Notes under the pieces: model-generated
The model's database searches: none
The model's input: the letters and a program-made list of their open reading frames with translations, nothing else
What the model was told of the DNA's origin: nothing
Shown: piece after piece, positions 27,143 to 37,586 of the stretch
Layout of the letters: each line of letters begins with the position of its first letter
Position numbering within the stretch: position 1 is the stretch's first letter
Assembly (NCBI GenBank): GCA_002239025.1
Contig: MPNM01000012.1
Coordinates: forward strand, 1-64,000
Reading direction: 5' to 3'
Length of the DNA stretch: 64,000 nucleotides
Source of the DNA: Chloroflexi bacterium bin125
Lineage (GTDB): Bacteria; Chloroflexota; Dehalococcoidia; Bin125
Position numbers and translations under genes: made by a program

Positions 27143-29560
27143 TTGCGCCGGACCCCGAGAGGTGAACTGATGCAAGACGCCGAAGAACTGAGGCGCGAGA
27201 ACCAGGAACTGAGAGAGCGTTTGTCCAAGCTCAGCGAAGCCGGACTGCGCATCACCGAAGAACTCGATCTCGAAACTCTGTTGCGCGAGGTGCTCGACCG
27301 CGCGCAATCCCTCACCGGAGCCAGCCGCCTGGGGATGACGATTCTCAGCGACACAGGTCAGATCGAGGATTTCGTTAGTTCTGGCCTGAGCGATGAAGAG
27401 CACAGATTGACCCTGGAGTTGCCCGGCGGAGACCAATTCTTCTCATACTTCAGCACGCTCTCTCGACCTCTGCGGGTCGCGGACTTTCCTGCGTTCATCG
27501 AGTCGGCCGGCCTGCCTGGCTGGCCACCGAACATGTGGCCGACCAAGAGTTTTCTCAGCGCTCCGATTCGGCACGAGGGACGCTACGTCGGCAACCTCTA
27601 CCTCGGCAACAAAGAAGGCGGCGGCGAGTTCAGCCAGCAGGACGAGGAGACCCTGGTGCTGTTCGCCTCGCAGGCGGCGATGGCGATCGTCAACGCACGC
27701 CGTCTGCGCCGTGAGCAACGCGCCCGCGCCGACCTGGAGACCCTGATCGATACCTCGCCGATTGGCGTCGCCCTGCTCGATGCCCGCACCGGTGGCGTGC
27801 TGAGTCTCAATCGTGAAGCGCGACGGATTTTCGACAGCCTTCGCGATCCAGACCAAACACCCGAAGAGTTTCTTCGGGTGATGAGCTATCGACGTGGCGA
27901 CGGCAGTGAGTTCACAATGGCCGATTTACCGATTGTTACGGCCCTCAGTACTGGCGAAACGGTGAGGGCTGAGGAGATCGTATTGCAGGCGCCCGATGGT
28001 CGCAGTGTGACAGCGATCGTGAACGCGTCGTCAATCGTCTCCGATGACGGAAATGTCGAGTCAGTCGTCGTGACCATGCAAGATTTATCGACGCTGGAGG
28101 ATCTGGAACGGATGCGTGCAGAATTCCTGGCCATGGTCAGCCATGAACTGCGCGCACCGCTGAGTTCGATCAAGGGATCCACCGCGATACTGCTGGGCTC
28201 GGACCTGTCCCTCGACTCTGCGGCAGTAGTGCAGTTTCATCGCATCATCGACGAACAGGCTGACCAGATGCAGGCGTTGATCACCGACCTGCTTGATGTG
28301 GCCCGAATCGAAGCGGGCGCGCTGTCCGTGTCGCCTCAGCCGACCGAGGTTGACGACCTGATCGACCGTGCCCGCAGTGCGTTCGTCAGCGGTGGCGGAA
28401 CGGACCATATCGAGATCGAAATCCCACCTGACCTGCCGCAATCGATGGCGGACCAGCGGCGAATCGTTCAAGTACTCGTCAATCTGCTGACCAATGCTGA
28501 GCGCGCTACGGTGGACGGCTCGCCGATCGGCCTGAACGTGGCGTTGCAAGGTGTCCAGATCGAGTTCACGGTCAGCGACACCGGCGGCGGAATCACACCT
28601 GAACAGTTGCCTCACCTGTTTCGCAAGTTCTCCCGTCGGGACCTGCCTCGGAATGAGGGACAGGGCGATTCCGGATTGGGCCTGGCGATCTCGAAGGGAA
28701 TCGTCGAGGCGCATGGCGGTCGTATTTGGGCCGAGAGCGATGGACCGGGGAGGGGAGCCCGATTCAGCTTTAGCCTGCCGGTGGCCGAATCCGGCGCCAT
28801 TCTCGAACAGCCCGTCGTATTGCCGGATGCGGAGTCAAGTAGCTCGGTCGTCCGCCGCCGCACCCCGATTCTCGTCGTTGACGACGATCCGCAAACGCTT
28901 CGCTATGTCCGCGATACGTTGACCAAGGCGCACTTCCAACCGATCCTGACTGGCGATCCGAGCGCAGTCGTTCGATTGATCGCCGAACATCGTCCCCATC
29001 TCGTCCTGCTCGACTTGATGCTGCCGGAGACCGACGGGATCGAGCTGATGGAGGCCGTTCCCGCGCTCCAGGAACTGCCAGTGATCTTTCTCTCTGCGTA
29101 CGGGGGAGACCAACGAGTGGCGCTCGCCCTCGAGAAGGGCGCAGACGACTACATCGTCAAACCATTTTCCCCCACCGAGTTGGTCGCCAGGATCCACACC
29201 GTCCTGCGCCGCTGGGTTGGCGCCGCGTCCGCCACGCCTGCCCGCCCGTACGAGCTGTATGACTTGTCCATCAGTTTTCCAGATCGAACAGTGCGGCTGT
29301 CCGGCGACTTGCTAGAGCTGACTGATCTGGAGTACCGCTTGCTCTATGAGCTTGCCACCAACCCGGGCCGTGTGCTAACCCACGCCGAGCTGTTGCGCAG
29401 CGTGTGGGGGCCCGGACACGCAGGCAAAACGGGAGTGGTGCGCACAGTGATTAAGCAACTCCGGCGCAAGCTCGGTGACGACGCGGCCGACCCGAAGTAC
29501 ATATTCAACCAGCCACGGGTCGGATATAGCGTGCCCAAGCCAGACGGGCAGGGCTCCTGA
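27143..29560 (+). CDS. GAF-PAS-HisKA-HATPase-REC-winged-helix hybrid sensor/regulator (paralogue of 18382..20796; likely ATG start 27170)
   Basis: Same architecture and motifs throughout: FLAMVSHELRAPLSSIKGS, ILVVDDDPQTLRYV, LTDLEYRLLYELATNPGRVLTHAELLRSVWGPGH. Confidence 0.93.
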   Translation: MRRTPRGELMQDAEELRRENQELRERLSKLSEAGLRITEELDLETLLREVLDRAQSLTGASRLGMTILSDTGQIEDFVSSGLSDEEHRLTLELPGGDQFFSYFSTLSRPLRVADFPAFIESAGLPGWPPNMWPTKSFLSAPIRHEGRYVGNLYLGNKEGGGEFSQQDEETLVLFASQAAMAIVNARRLRREQRARADLETLIDTSPIGVALLDARTGGVLSLNREARRIFDSLRDPDQTPEEFLRVMSYRRGDGSEFTMADLPIVTALSTGETVRAEEIVLQAPDGRSVTAIVNASSIVSDDGNVESVVVTMQDLSTLEDLERMRAEFLAMVSHELRAPLSSIKGSTAILLGSDLSLDSAAVVQFHRIIDEQADQMQALITDLLDVARIEAGALSVSPQPTEVDDLIDRARSAFVSGGGTDHIEIEIPPDLPQSMADQRRIVQVLVNLLTNAERATVDGSPIGLNVALQGVQIEFTVSDTGGGITPEQLPHLFRKFSRRDLPRNEGQGDSGLGLAISKGIVEAHGGRIWAESDGPGRGARFSFSLPVAESGAILEQPVVLPDAESSSSVVRRRTPILVVDDDPQTLRYVRDTLTKAHFQPILTGDPSAVVRLIAEHRPHLVLLDLMLPETDGIELMEAVPALQELPVIFLSAYGGDQRVALALEKGADDYIVKPFSPTELVARIHTVLRRWVGAASATPARPYELYDLSISFPDRTVRLSGDLLELTDLEYRLLYELATNPGRVLTHAELLRSVWGPGHAGKTGVVRTVIKQLRRKLGDDAADPKYIFNQPRVGYSVPKPDGQGS

Positions 29561-29819
29561 GGCCTGTTCCCCCGGAGTCGCCGATACCGTCAGCCCCATT
29601 GGGTGTTGTCGGTCGCGGCCCGCTCGGCGGCTGTGTAGGAAGTTCCGGTTCCGGTCGGAGCCTAGACTCGTCCAAGCTTTAGCAGATTCGCGCAGATGCT
29701 AATGAGCTGATCCACATGATTGCGCTGTCTTTTGCGGTAATCGTGCGATCCTCGTGATCCGTTCCGGTCCGTCGCAGCAGAGTGGGGATGGATGGCGGTG
29801 CGGCTCGGGTGACCAGATG

Positions 29820-30461
29820 ACGATCAGACGAAGCTGAGCGATGAAGAGTGTTCGCGGCTGGAGCCGTTGCTGCCTCGGACGGGCAAGCACCTCAAGATTC
29901 CCCACCGCCAGGTGCTCGCTGCCGCGCGAGTTCGGCAACCAGCACACGATCTACGTGCGGCCTCGACCGTTGGGCCTGGGCCAGCGTGCTGGAACGGGTG
30001 GTGCAAGCACTGAAGCAGGTGTAGTGGTCGAGTCATACATGCACACGCTGTCGCTGGACAGCACGATCATCCACCTGCACATGCACGGCACCGGAGCGCG
30101 GCGAACCGGGGACGTCATGCAATCGGCTACTCTCTGGGCGGTCTGACCACGACGCTGCATGCCCTGGTCGCCACCGACCGTGTCCCGTTGATCATCGGAC
30201 TCGGACCTGGTCAGCGCCACGATGCGCCCTGTGCCGCGAATTGCTCCGCCGTCTCGGTTCGGCCAGCAATCAACCCTATCTCGTCATGGACCGCGCCTAC
30301 GAAGACGACGCGACTCGACGCTTAGCGCTCGACCTCGGCTATCGGCCCAAGCGCTTCCACTGGGTTGACACTCGTTGCGACAAACTCGAAGTGATCTTCC
30401 TCGCCACCACCCACCTCGTGCTCATCTACGACATGCTCAACTCAATGTGAACAGGTCCTAG
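29820..30461 (+). mobile_element. Decayed IS5-family transposase with right terminal sequence TGAACAGGTCCTAG
   Basis: KLSDEECSRLEPLLPRTGKHLKIPHRQVLA ... GYSLGGLTTTLHALVATDRVPLIIGLGPGQRHDAP...NQPYLVMDRAYEDDATRRLALDLGYRPK(deletion)CDKLEVIFLATTHLVLIYDML; several frames and an internal deletion. Confidence 0.85.
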
Positions 30462-30506
30462 ATGACAACGCGGTTCTAGCTCGGAGTCGGTCAACTCCCA
30501 AGGGGG

Positions 30507-30600
30507 AACGTCAACTCGAAGGTTCTCGCTTTTGGGAAGTTTGGTGGGCCTAACGAGACCGTACTGCGAACTTTTTCCTGGGAGATCGTGCTGTAGGCAC
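30507..30600 (+). repeat. Dispersed 3'-end remnant 'NVNSKVLAFGKFGGPNETVLRTFSWEIVL*', copy A
   Basis: Core aagtttggtgggcctaacgagaccgtactgcgaactttt (30537-30575). Confidence 0.85.
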
Positions 30601-30634
30601 CAACTCAGGAACTCACGAAGCTTCACTGCGTTCG

Positions 30635-30990
30635 AGTCGCAAACCGCGTACGGAGCTGCGGTTGGTCTCGAGGGCGTAGTTGAAGGCGAGTTGGTCTTCG
30701 GTGAGGTCTGGTTGCTCTCCGCGAGCCCTTGCCTCGCGCATCTCGGAGAACGACTGCCCCTGCGCGACGTTCATGCGGCGGCGGGTGGCCAACTCTCCGA
30801 AGAAGAGTTCTGCAGGAGCTCGGCGGCGAGGTTGGGGTGCGGCATGCCCTACACCTCGGTGAGGAAATCGGAGGAGAGGATGGGGATGTCGGTCGCGTCG
30901 AAACCGGTTGCTTCGAAGAGGTCAACGTTGCCTGCGGGGTCGACCGCGCGGGACATGAACTGGCGTACCGCGTGGTCTAACTCAACGTCC
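30635..30990 (-). pseudogene. Type I restriction enzyme HsdR C-terminal remnant
   Basis: Minus-strand reading [58 protein letters not shown].. then frameshift [43 protein letters not shown]; matches the HsdR C-terminal style (NLAxELL, LTEDELAFYDALETNxSAV). Confidence 0.65.
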
Positions 30991-31000
30991 GTCTGGACCT

Positions 31001-31932
31001 TCACTCGGTGGCGGCGATGACCAGGGGTACGACAGCGCGTGGCGACGGGAAGCCCTCAGCCTCGGACATGGCCTCCTCGTACACCTCGAGGTGGGCGATC
31101 TGGCGCTTGGTTGTGGCGTACTCGATTGTGAACTCGAAGGGTGCGGGGCCATCGATGCCGCCACCCATCGTGAAGCCGTTTGCCAGTTCCTCACCCGTGC
31201 GGTCAAGGAGTCGCCACTGCACGTTCGACTCGAAGGTGCGCGAGCAACCACGAACTGTGAACCCATTCGCGACCTCCTCGCCACTAGCGGGCGAGGTCAG
31301 GATCACAAGTGAGGCGTCGGGCAAGCTCTGATCACAGACGAAAGCGTCGGCGCCCCCGTAGCCGGAGATCTCCTGCAGTAAGTCGCCCGCAAGGCGGAAC
31401 CGGCGAATGACGAAGATCGAGGGACGCTCGGAAACCAACCGTCAGGCGGCCGAATGTGGATCGCTGCAGTGATGATGCCCTCGTGAATGGAGATCCCTCC
31501 GACGCGGATGCGGTCACCAAGGAGGACGGCTTCACGGTCGCAGAGTTCGCCTTCCTTGCTGAGCAGCGCGTGTAGGTAACGGAAGTTCCCACTGCCACTC
31601 GGGTGTTGGATCGTCACGGCGGCGACGTCGGCGATGCCGTCGCCATCGAGATCACCGAGGGTCCACTCGCCGAGGTGGATCACGAGTTCACTCGGAGAGC
31701 CGGGCGCCCGGAACTCGCCGTCCTTGAGTCTGGCCGTGCCGGAGTCGGTGTGCTCCGTCCCAATGGTGGCCGCCTCAACGGCCTCCCCGTCCACCCCAAC
31801 GAAGTCGGGTACGTCACAAGACGCCGACAGCACAGCTGCGAAGAGCAGCACGCCCACGGCCGCCACGATGCGAGCAGCTCGCCGAGGCCAGTCTCGCATC
31901 AACATTGCGACGACCTCGCGGTCAGGCTTCAA
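31001..31932 (-). pseudogene. Lipoprotein with C-terminal Gmad2-like domain, split by a frameshift near 31437
   Basis: N-terminal frame LLFAAVLSASCDVPD...LGDLDGDGIADVAAVTI; C-terminal frame VILTSPASGEEVANGFTVRGCSRTFESNVQWRLLDRTGEELANGFTMGGG. Confidence 0.65.
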
Positions 31933-32744
31933 TCAGGAGTAGTCCAAAGGCGTATCGCTCGCCCGGTCAGCCCGGTCAGCCCGATCAGGCATGCGACTAC
32001 CGTATCCAGAACGTCCACGGTCTGCAAAAGCTCACCCATAGCAAGTGAATCGGAATGATCGGGCTGGGCCGCAAATTGGTCCAGTTTGTCGCCGCGGAAG
32101 GCGATGCGACGGAAGCGCTTGAGGCGGCAGCAAGAGCGCTCGACTTCGTTGCGCCGGCGATAGTGGGCGCGGTCGTAAGCCCAGGGCCGGCGACGGTTGG
32201 ACTTGGGCGGGATGATCGGCTCGTAGCGGAGTTCTCTGGCGAGCCGCCTTGTGCGGCCCCCTTCGTCGGCGCGGTCCATGAGCAGTCGGGGCGGCCGGAG
32301 AACGGCCCTTCGGCTGCCTGATCAGATAACAGCGAGAGCGCCAGCGGGGTGCGCTCGCCGGCCGCGACGACGTGCAGGTTGCAGGTCAAGCGGCCGCCCG
32401 TTCAAGCCGGGGGCAGGCTGCGCGATCGGACGGTCGCCTGGCCCCTGTTCCTCGGCGCGCCAGTTCCGCGCGCGTGAAGCTTGACGATCGTTCTGTCCAA
32501 GGTCAGCGTGTCCAGGTCCCCATATCGGCCAGCGCCTCGCGCTGTAGCTCAATGGCCACGCGCTGTAGCACGCCCGCCCTGGTAGAGCACGTACTGCCAG
32601 GCGTCCTACACCTGACGACGAGGAACATTGAGCTGATTGCTCGGTGGCGGCAGCAACGGCTGCGGTCGCTAGTACTGCGCGTACTGCGCTCACTACGCGA
32701 ATGGTGGTGGTTCGACTCGGGTTACAAGAACGTATGGAAGACAC
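31929..32744 (-). mobile_element. Decayed IS5-family transposase (minus strand)
   Basis: TIVKLHARGTGAPRNRG...HVVAAGERTPLALSLLSDQA...MDRADEGGRTRRLARELRYEPIIPPKSNRRRPWAYDRAHYRRRNEVERSCCRLKRFRRIAFRGDKLD in several frames. Confidence 0.8.
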
Positions 32745-33007
32745 CTGAACATCGAGAGGGGTTTTCAGAGAGAGAGAGAGAGGTGCGAATTCCGTGCTGC
32801 GGCGTAGCCAAGAACTCGGATGACTCGAAGGCTCCTGGGTCTACAGGTCGCCGATGGATGGCGGGATCACGCATTTCATCTACACGCAGATCGACCGAAT
32901 GCGCAGCGGAGCTGTGCTCGATGCCGCGCACTCGGAGATCTTGCAGGCGACGCAAGCGGGGCCCGACCTGGAACGCCAATCGTCACCTGCCGGCGCTAGC
33001 GGGCGAT

Positions 33008-36000
33008 CTACGAGCCGCCGCAGGCGTCGAGGTTGGGCTGCACAGGCGTGCTCCAGAAATCGTTGCCGGCGAAGTCGTAGGTCTGGGTGAAGACCGGTTC
33101 GGATTCCACGTTGACGCTCAGTGAGTCGGCTCCTTTGATTGCGGTGTAGAACGCCGCATCGTCGGTAGGTGAGACCGCGTACCAGCTGGAACCAAACGGC
33201 CACACATTCCATGTACCCGTTTGGGGCGGACCGTCGCCAACTCTCCATGTGACCTGGACGGTATCGTCAGCGATGAATGCAGGTGTAGCTCGGCCGATTC
33301 CGTAAATCGCTACGCCAAGGCCGTCGGTTCTGCAGGCGACTTCGATTAACGAACTGTAGCCAGCCGACTCTCCACCCGTTTCGTTGGGAACGGTCAATAG
33401 GATTCTCGTGTGTTCCCAGGTCGAACCGAGTATCGTATTCGCCTCGTAGGAAACATCGCCCTGCTGGGTGAGTTGAACGTCAGTCACCGGCGGCGTCCAG
33501 TCGGGAAGCGGCATCGCCACGCACTTGTCGAATGCATCAATGACCGGAGCGTCGAACATCGTCCCCAGGTCAAGACCCACCACGATGGACGGCGCTCCTA
33601 CGACTTCCAGGTCGAGCAATGACGCTTCGCGCCACGCCGCGACGACAGGGGTCGCGTCAATCGGACTGAGGTACCTGAAAGATCCGAGCTCAGTCAAGTT
33701 CCAAGTTTCGTGTTGGGTCGTGCCACCGTCCAGGCTCCATTGCGCGATCGTTTCTTCCCCGCTCAAAGAATCGAGCAACGAACCTATTAAGTACAGGCGC
33801 AATCCCGCCCCGCTACACCAGGCGTACAACGTGATATCTACCACGTTGTCCTGTGTGACGTGGCTTACGTACAGCAGACTACTAGGAGTGGATCCCGGGC
33901 CTCGGGACCTACTCCAGCCCACCTGGCTTGACCTGTCATTTAGGCCTTGCGTTTCGCCCGAAGTGCTCAGTGTCGGGGGCGGCTCGCGCGTCTCGCCGGG
34001 CTTGTAGTAGCCGCACTCGTCTAGATTCTCCTGGACCGGCGTATCGAACATGCCGCTGAGGTCAAAGACCAGCGGAGCCAGACCGCTGGCAGGAATGGTG
34101 ACCGTCATGGTCGAGGCGGCTCGCAATCCTGCCAACAGCCTTGTCGCGTCACTTCGCCAGACATTAAGATATCTCAGGTCGGAATCTGGGAACAAGCCGA
34201 CTGCCCATGAGGATGTCTCAGCCGGGCGATCATCAATCGACAGGATGACATCTAATTCGTCACTGTCAATGTCGCTCAGGTTCCCGATTGAGAAGCGTAG
34301 ACCTGAAGCTTCATAACAAGATATCTCCAGGTTCACGAATCCTTCCGGCGCGTCTGTTGATGTAACGGTGTTCGTGACTGAGGAGTAGACACTACCGTCC
34401 GCAAACTTCATCGCGCTGTAGCTAACAGCCGCCGAGGCATTCCCCTGGACATTTGCGATAGGCACATATGTCGCGTTCGGCGGCCATAGAGCTCGACCGC
34501 AGTTATCGATGTTCGGCTGTACCGGCGTTCCAAACAACGCCGTCAGGTCGAAGGAAGCCCGGACGATGGGGCGGAGCGGGAACTCGTACTCCAGAGTCGC
34601 GCCGCCTCGCAGGCGATCGAGGTCAGTCTGGAAGTTGGCGAAACTCCAATCCGAATCCGTGGTCTGCAGGGTCCACGCTTCGTCAAGCCACTCCCCGTCA
34701 TCAACACGGCTTCGAACCGTGTAGTCACCCATTGCAGAGGGAAGGTGGAGAATCTGGAACCCAAGCCGCCCCTCCCGACAATCAATGGTCAACTCTATTG
34801 ATCGTCCATCGTCGCCGGTTGCTTCACCAGTCTGGTCAAGACGCACCTCTGATCGGCGTTGCCCGCCGAGCCATTCCGGGTACCGGACGGAGTACGTCGC
34901 CCCGGCGTCAGTGACCCCTAGTTGCGCCTCGGTGATCGGCCGCCAGGACGGATCGATGTAGTTGCCGCACTGATCGAGGTTGGGCTGGATTGGCGTCTCA
35001 AACATGCCGGCCAGGGCGAACGTGGCTGTACTCGATCCGGCCGTGACGACGAGCGAGTCCGCGCGTCGCACCCGCTCAATCATCCGTACCGTGTCGGTAG
35101 GACGCAAGGATGCGGAATCATCGTTTGGTATCACGTTCCAGTTGGCCGCCGATTGTGCACCATCGAACGCCAGAGTGATCGCTCCAGTCGAGGCCGCCGA
35201 AGCACCCAGGAGTTGGATTCGGGACACGTCAGCGAAGCATCCAACTTGCAGCGCCAGGCCCTGGTCGCTCTGAGCCGTGATGACCGAGTTCAGCTTTGCC
35301 GACTGGTCAATCTCTGCCGAGTATGAAAGCGATGCCGTTCGGTAGCCGCTACGCAGGATGGGATTGATCGCATCTTGCACAGTGCGTTCGGCCTGGGCAG
35401 GGAGAGTGATCCTCTGTGAGGGAGCGACCTGGACCGGGACGGTCACCGGAGTAGACGACAACCAGTTGGTCGCCTCGCCGAACGCCGGCATGTACCGGAC
35501 TCGAGGCAAGATGTTCTCGCTCCAGCCGTCCTCGGTCCGTTGCTGCACCGCGAATTCGATCCGATCGTCATCTCGCAACTGTGCTCGGATCCGGAGTTCT
35601 GTGTGCCCTGATTGGTCGGAGGTCGAGGCATCTCCGCCGCAATGGACGAGATTGTCGTAGACCGGAAGCGCCGACAGCGCAGCCAGATCGATCGTTGTCG
35701 TCAATGCAGGTGTTGTGTCAATGGAGAGCGTGAGCGCGGAACCGGCGCCCAGCAGACTCTGGGCCAACCGGCTATCTGCTAGGGCGATCAGATCGGTCCC
35801 ACTCTCGACTGGCCAGGCGGCGCGTCGCTCAGAAGAGCTGGCGCCGCCGTCGACGCTCCAACGGACGTTGATTTGCCGCGCCGTCGCAGTCGAGCTGATG
35901 TCGCTCGCCAGCCCGCCAAGTGTGACGGAGGTTTCGCCGTCCTGGCAGGTGATCGTCGTCCGCAGTTCACCGTCGGGAGCACCCGTTGCGGCGCTATAGA

Positions 36001-36448
36001 CGGATACCGACGTGACCAGGTCCTCGTCCGCGTCGTGGAAGGCCGAGTAGCGAATATCGCCCGCCCAATCCTCGATCCCGCTGACCAGCGTCGTTTCGGT
36101 GCGAGGCGTCGCCTCGAACTGTTCACTTGGAACCAGTCGACCTCGACCCGACTCGTCGACTTCCAGAATCAGCGTGGAACTGCGTAGCCATCGGCCGGCA
36201 CGGACAGAGGCTGGATTGAATGCATTCACGCGCGGCTCGACCGGAGCTGTGTATTGGCCAGAGCCGTCCAGCGCCCGCAGTCCAAACTGCACTCGACCAG
36301 TGTCAAGTCGCTGAGCCGAGATGCGCACGTTTGCATCGGCGCTGACTTCCTGAGCACCGGCGCTGAAGGACGGGATGTTCCAGCCGAGTGTCAGTGCGGC
36401 AACAACTATCGCGCCCGCCAGGGCGGTGACGCTGATGATTCGCTTCAT
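33008..36448 (-). CDS. Large secreted repeat protein (about 1146 aa from MKRIISVTALAG; ORF opens at 36592)
   Basis: Signal peptide; RBS-like aggagcaaggcATG; repeated module end FDLxGMFxTPVQPNLDxCG (several copies). Confidence 0.8.
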   Translation of the reverse strand: MKRIISVTALAGAIVVAALTLGWNIPSFSAGAQEVSADANVRISAQRLDTGRVQFGLRALDGSGQYTAPVEPRVNAFNPASVRAGRWLRSSTLILEVDESGRGRLVPSEQFEATPRTETTLVSGIEDWAGDIRYSAFHDADEDLVTSVSVYSAATGAPDGELRTTITCQDGETSVTLGGLASDISSTATARQINVRWSVDGGASSSERRAAWPVESGTDLIALADSRLAQSLLGAGSALTLSIDTTPALTTTIDLAALSALPVYDNLVHCGGDASTSDQSGHTELRIRAQLRDDDRIEFAVQQRTEDGWSENILPRVRYMPAFGEATNWLSSTPVTVPVQVAPSQRITLPAQAERTVQDAINPILRSGYRTASLSYSAEIDQSAKLNSVITAQSDQGLALQVGCFADVSRIQLLGASAASTGAITLAFDGAQSAANWNVIPNDDSASLRPTDTVRMIERVRRADSLVVTAGSSTATFALAGMFETPIQPNLDQCGNYIDPSWRPITEAQLGVTDAGATYSVRYPEWLGGQRRSEVRLDQTGEATGDDGRSIELTIDCREGRLGFQILHLPSAMGDYTVRSRVDDGEWLDEAWTLQTTDSDWSFANFQTDLDRLRGGATLEYEFPLRPIVRASFDLTALFGTPVQPNIDNCGRALWPPNATYVPIANVQGNASAAVSYSAMKFADGSVYSSVTNTVTSTDAPEGFVNLEISCYEASGLRFSIGNLSDIDSDELDVILSIDDRPAETSSWAVGLFPDSDLRYLNVWRSDATRLLAGLRAASTMTVTIPASGLAPLVFDLSGMFDTPVQENLDECGYYKPGETREPPPTLSTSGETQGLNDRSSQVGWSRSRGPGSTPSSLLYVSHVTQDNVVDITLYAWCSGAGLRLYLIGSLLDSLSGEETIAQWSLDGGTTQHETWNLTELGSFRYLSPIDATPVVAAWREASLLDLEVVGAPSIVVGLDLGTMFDAPVIDAFDKCVAMPLPDWTPPVTDVQLTQQGDVSYEANTILGSTWEHTRILLTVPNETGGESAGYSSLIEVACRTDGLGVAIYGIGRATPAFIADDTVQVTWRVGDGPPQTGTWNVWPFGSSWYAVSPTDDAAFYTAIKGADSLSVNVESEPVFTQTYDFAGNDFWSTPVQPNLDACGGS

Positions 36449-36759
36449 GCCTTGCTCCTCTTGGCTCTGAGATGAGGCACAGGTACGCATGCCTTCAACC
36501 GAGAGCCAGCCTGTGACAGAGGCTGGCATCTCCCCCCACGACGCGGTAGGGCGATGGACAAAATTATCGCTTTGTCTTTTCCCTGCTCTCAAGTCCTCAG
36601 ATTTCTAAGTTCCATTGGCACAAACCGGCTTGTTGCATGTGAGCAATTGAGTTTCATACTCCGTGGCGGACACAGATCGAGTGAGTGGCGTTGTAGAAGG
36701 GACGCGGCGAGCCATGCAGGTCTGGGACCACTGGAGCGACACAGGACAGGAAGATTTGG

Positions 36760-36936
36760 CTAGGGCCTGTTCACATAGGACCGCAAAGCGCGCAAGACCT
36801 CGTCATACCCGCGCTTGTCGCGGGTATCTCGCTGTTTCCAGCACCATTGTCTGTGAGGAACTCGGCGAGATTGCCGCGTCATGCGCGTCAATGACGGAAT
36901 GTTTCTTCAGGAGTAGCCGAAGTGAACAGGCTCTAG
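36760..36936. mobile_element. 177-bp MITE bounded by CTAG(G/A)GCCTGTTCA ... TGAACAGGCTCTAG
   Basis: Inverted terminal repeats match the termini of the IS5 remnants in this window; no coding capacity; contains hairpin ATACCCGCG-CTTGT-CGCGGGTAT (36805-36827). Confidence 0.8.
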
Positions 36937-37514
36937 CTGAACACTGTCACCGACCTTGTTCACAGATTGATCACGCCAATCACGCCGAGCAAACTGGACA
37001 TCGTCCTATTTGCCGCTTAGATCTCTGTCAGGGGTTGCTGGTTCGTCCGGCTAGTGCCGGTCTTCCTGCTGTCCTACCGGTTCGGCTTCAGTATCCCAGT
37101 GATTCAGAGCGTCTGGGTGTACAGGTCTCGCTGCTGGGAGTCAACGGGCTGGTCCGCCACTGGCGTCTGGCGCGGCGACATCTCACCGGGCGGTCACTGT
37201 TCTGGGTCAGCGCCAAGTACATGTCTCTGATTACAGTTGCTGGCATGTGCGTTTGCGCTACTTCCTGGTGGTGGAGTGCTCCAAGTGGTCCGAACGTCGC
37301 ATCGGAGCGAACTCATCCGGCGACGTTCTCGAAGAACCGCGTACTCAGTCCGCCAATCTGGGCTGGGGCCCGATCCCAAAGTCGAGCTGTAAGGAGATTC
37401 AGTCGCTTCATCGACCGGGATCACCGCTGCAGCGACGATTCCTTGCACGGAGCACGCTTGGCGAATCGTCCGCTGGCGCCAGTAGCGCAGGACGTTCGAG
37501 GCTTCAAAGCAAAC

Positions 37515-37586
37515 GCCAACTCAAATGCTCTTGTTGATGGGAAGTTTGGTGCGCCTAACGAGACCGTACTGCGAACTTTTTCTCTC
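37515..37586 (+). repeat. Dispersed 3'-end remnant, copy B
   Basis: NANSNALVDGKFGAPNETVLRTFSLK. Confidence 0.85.

Noticed and set aside
30549-30560. Possible integron attC core (gcctaac) in the dispersed repeat
   Set aside because: No paired GTTRRRY site at a suitable distance and no imperfect palindrome of attC type; the repeat reads better as a protein C-terminus.
32769-32784. (GA)n microsatellite
   Set aside because: Very short; insufficient to claim phase variation.
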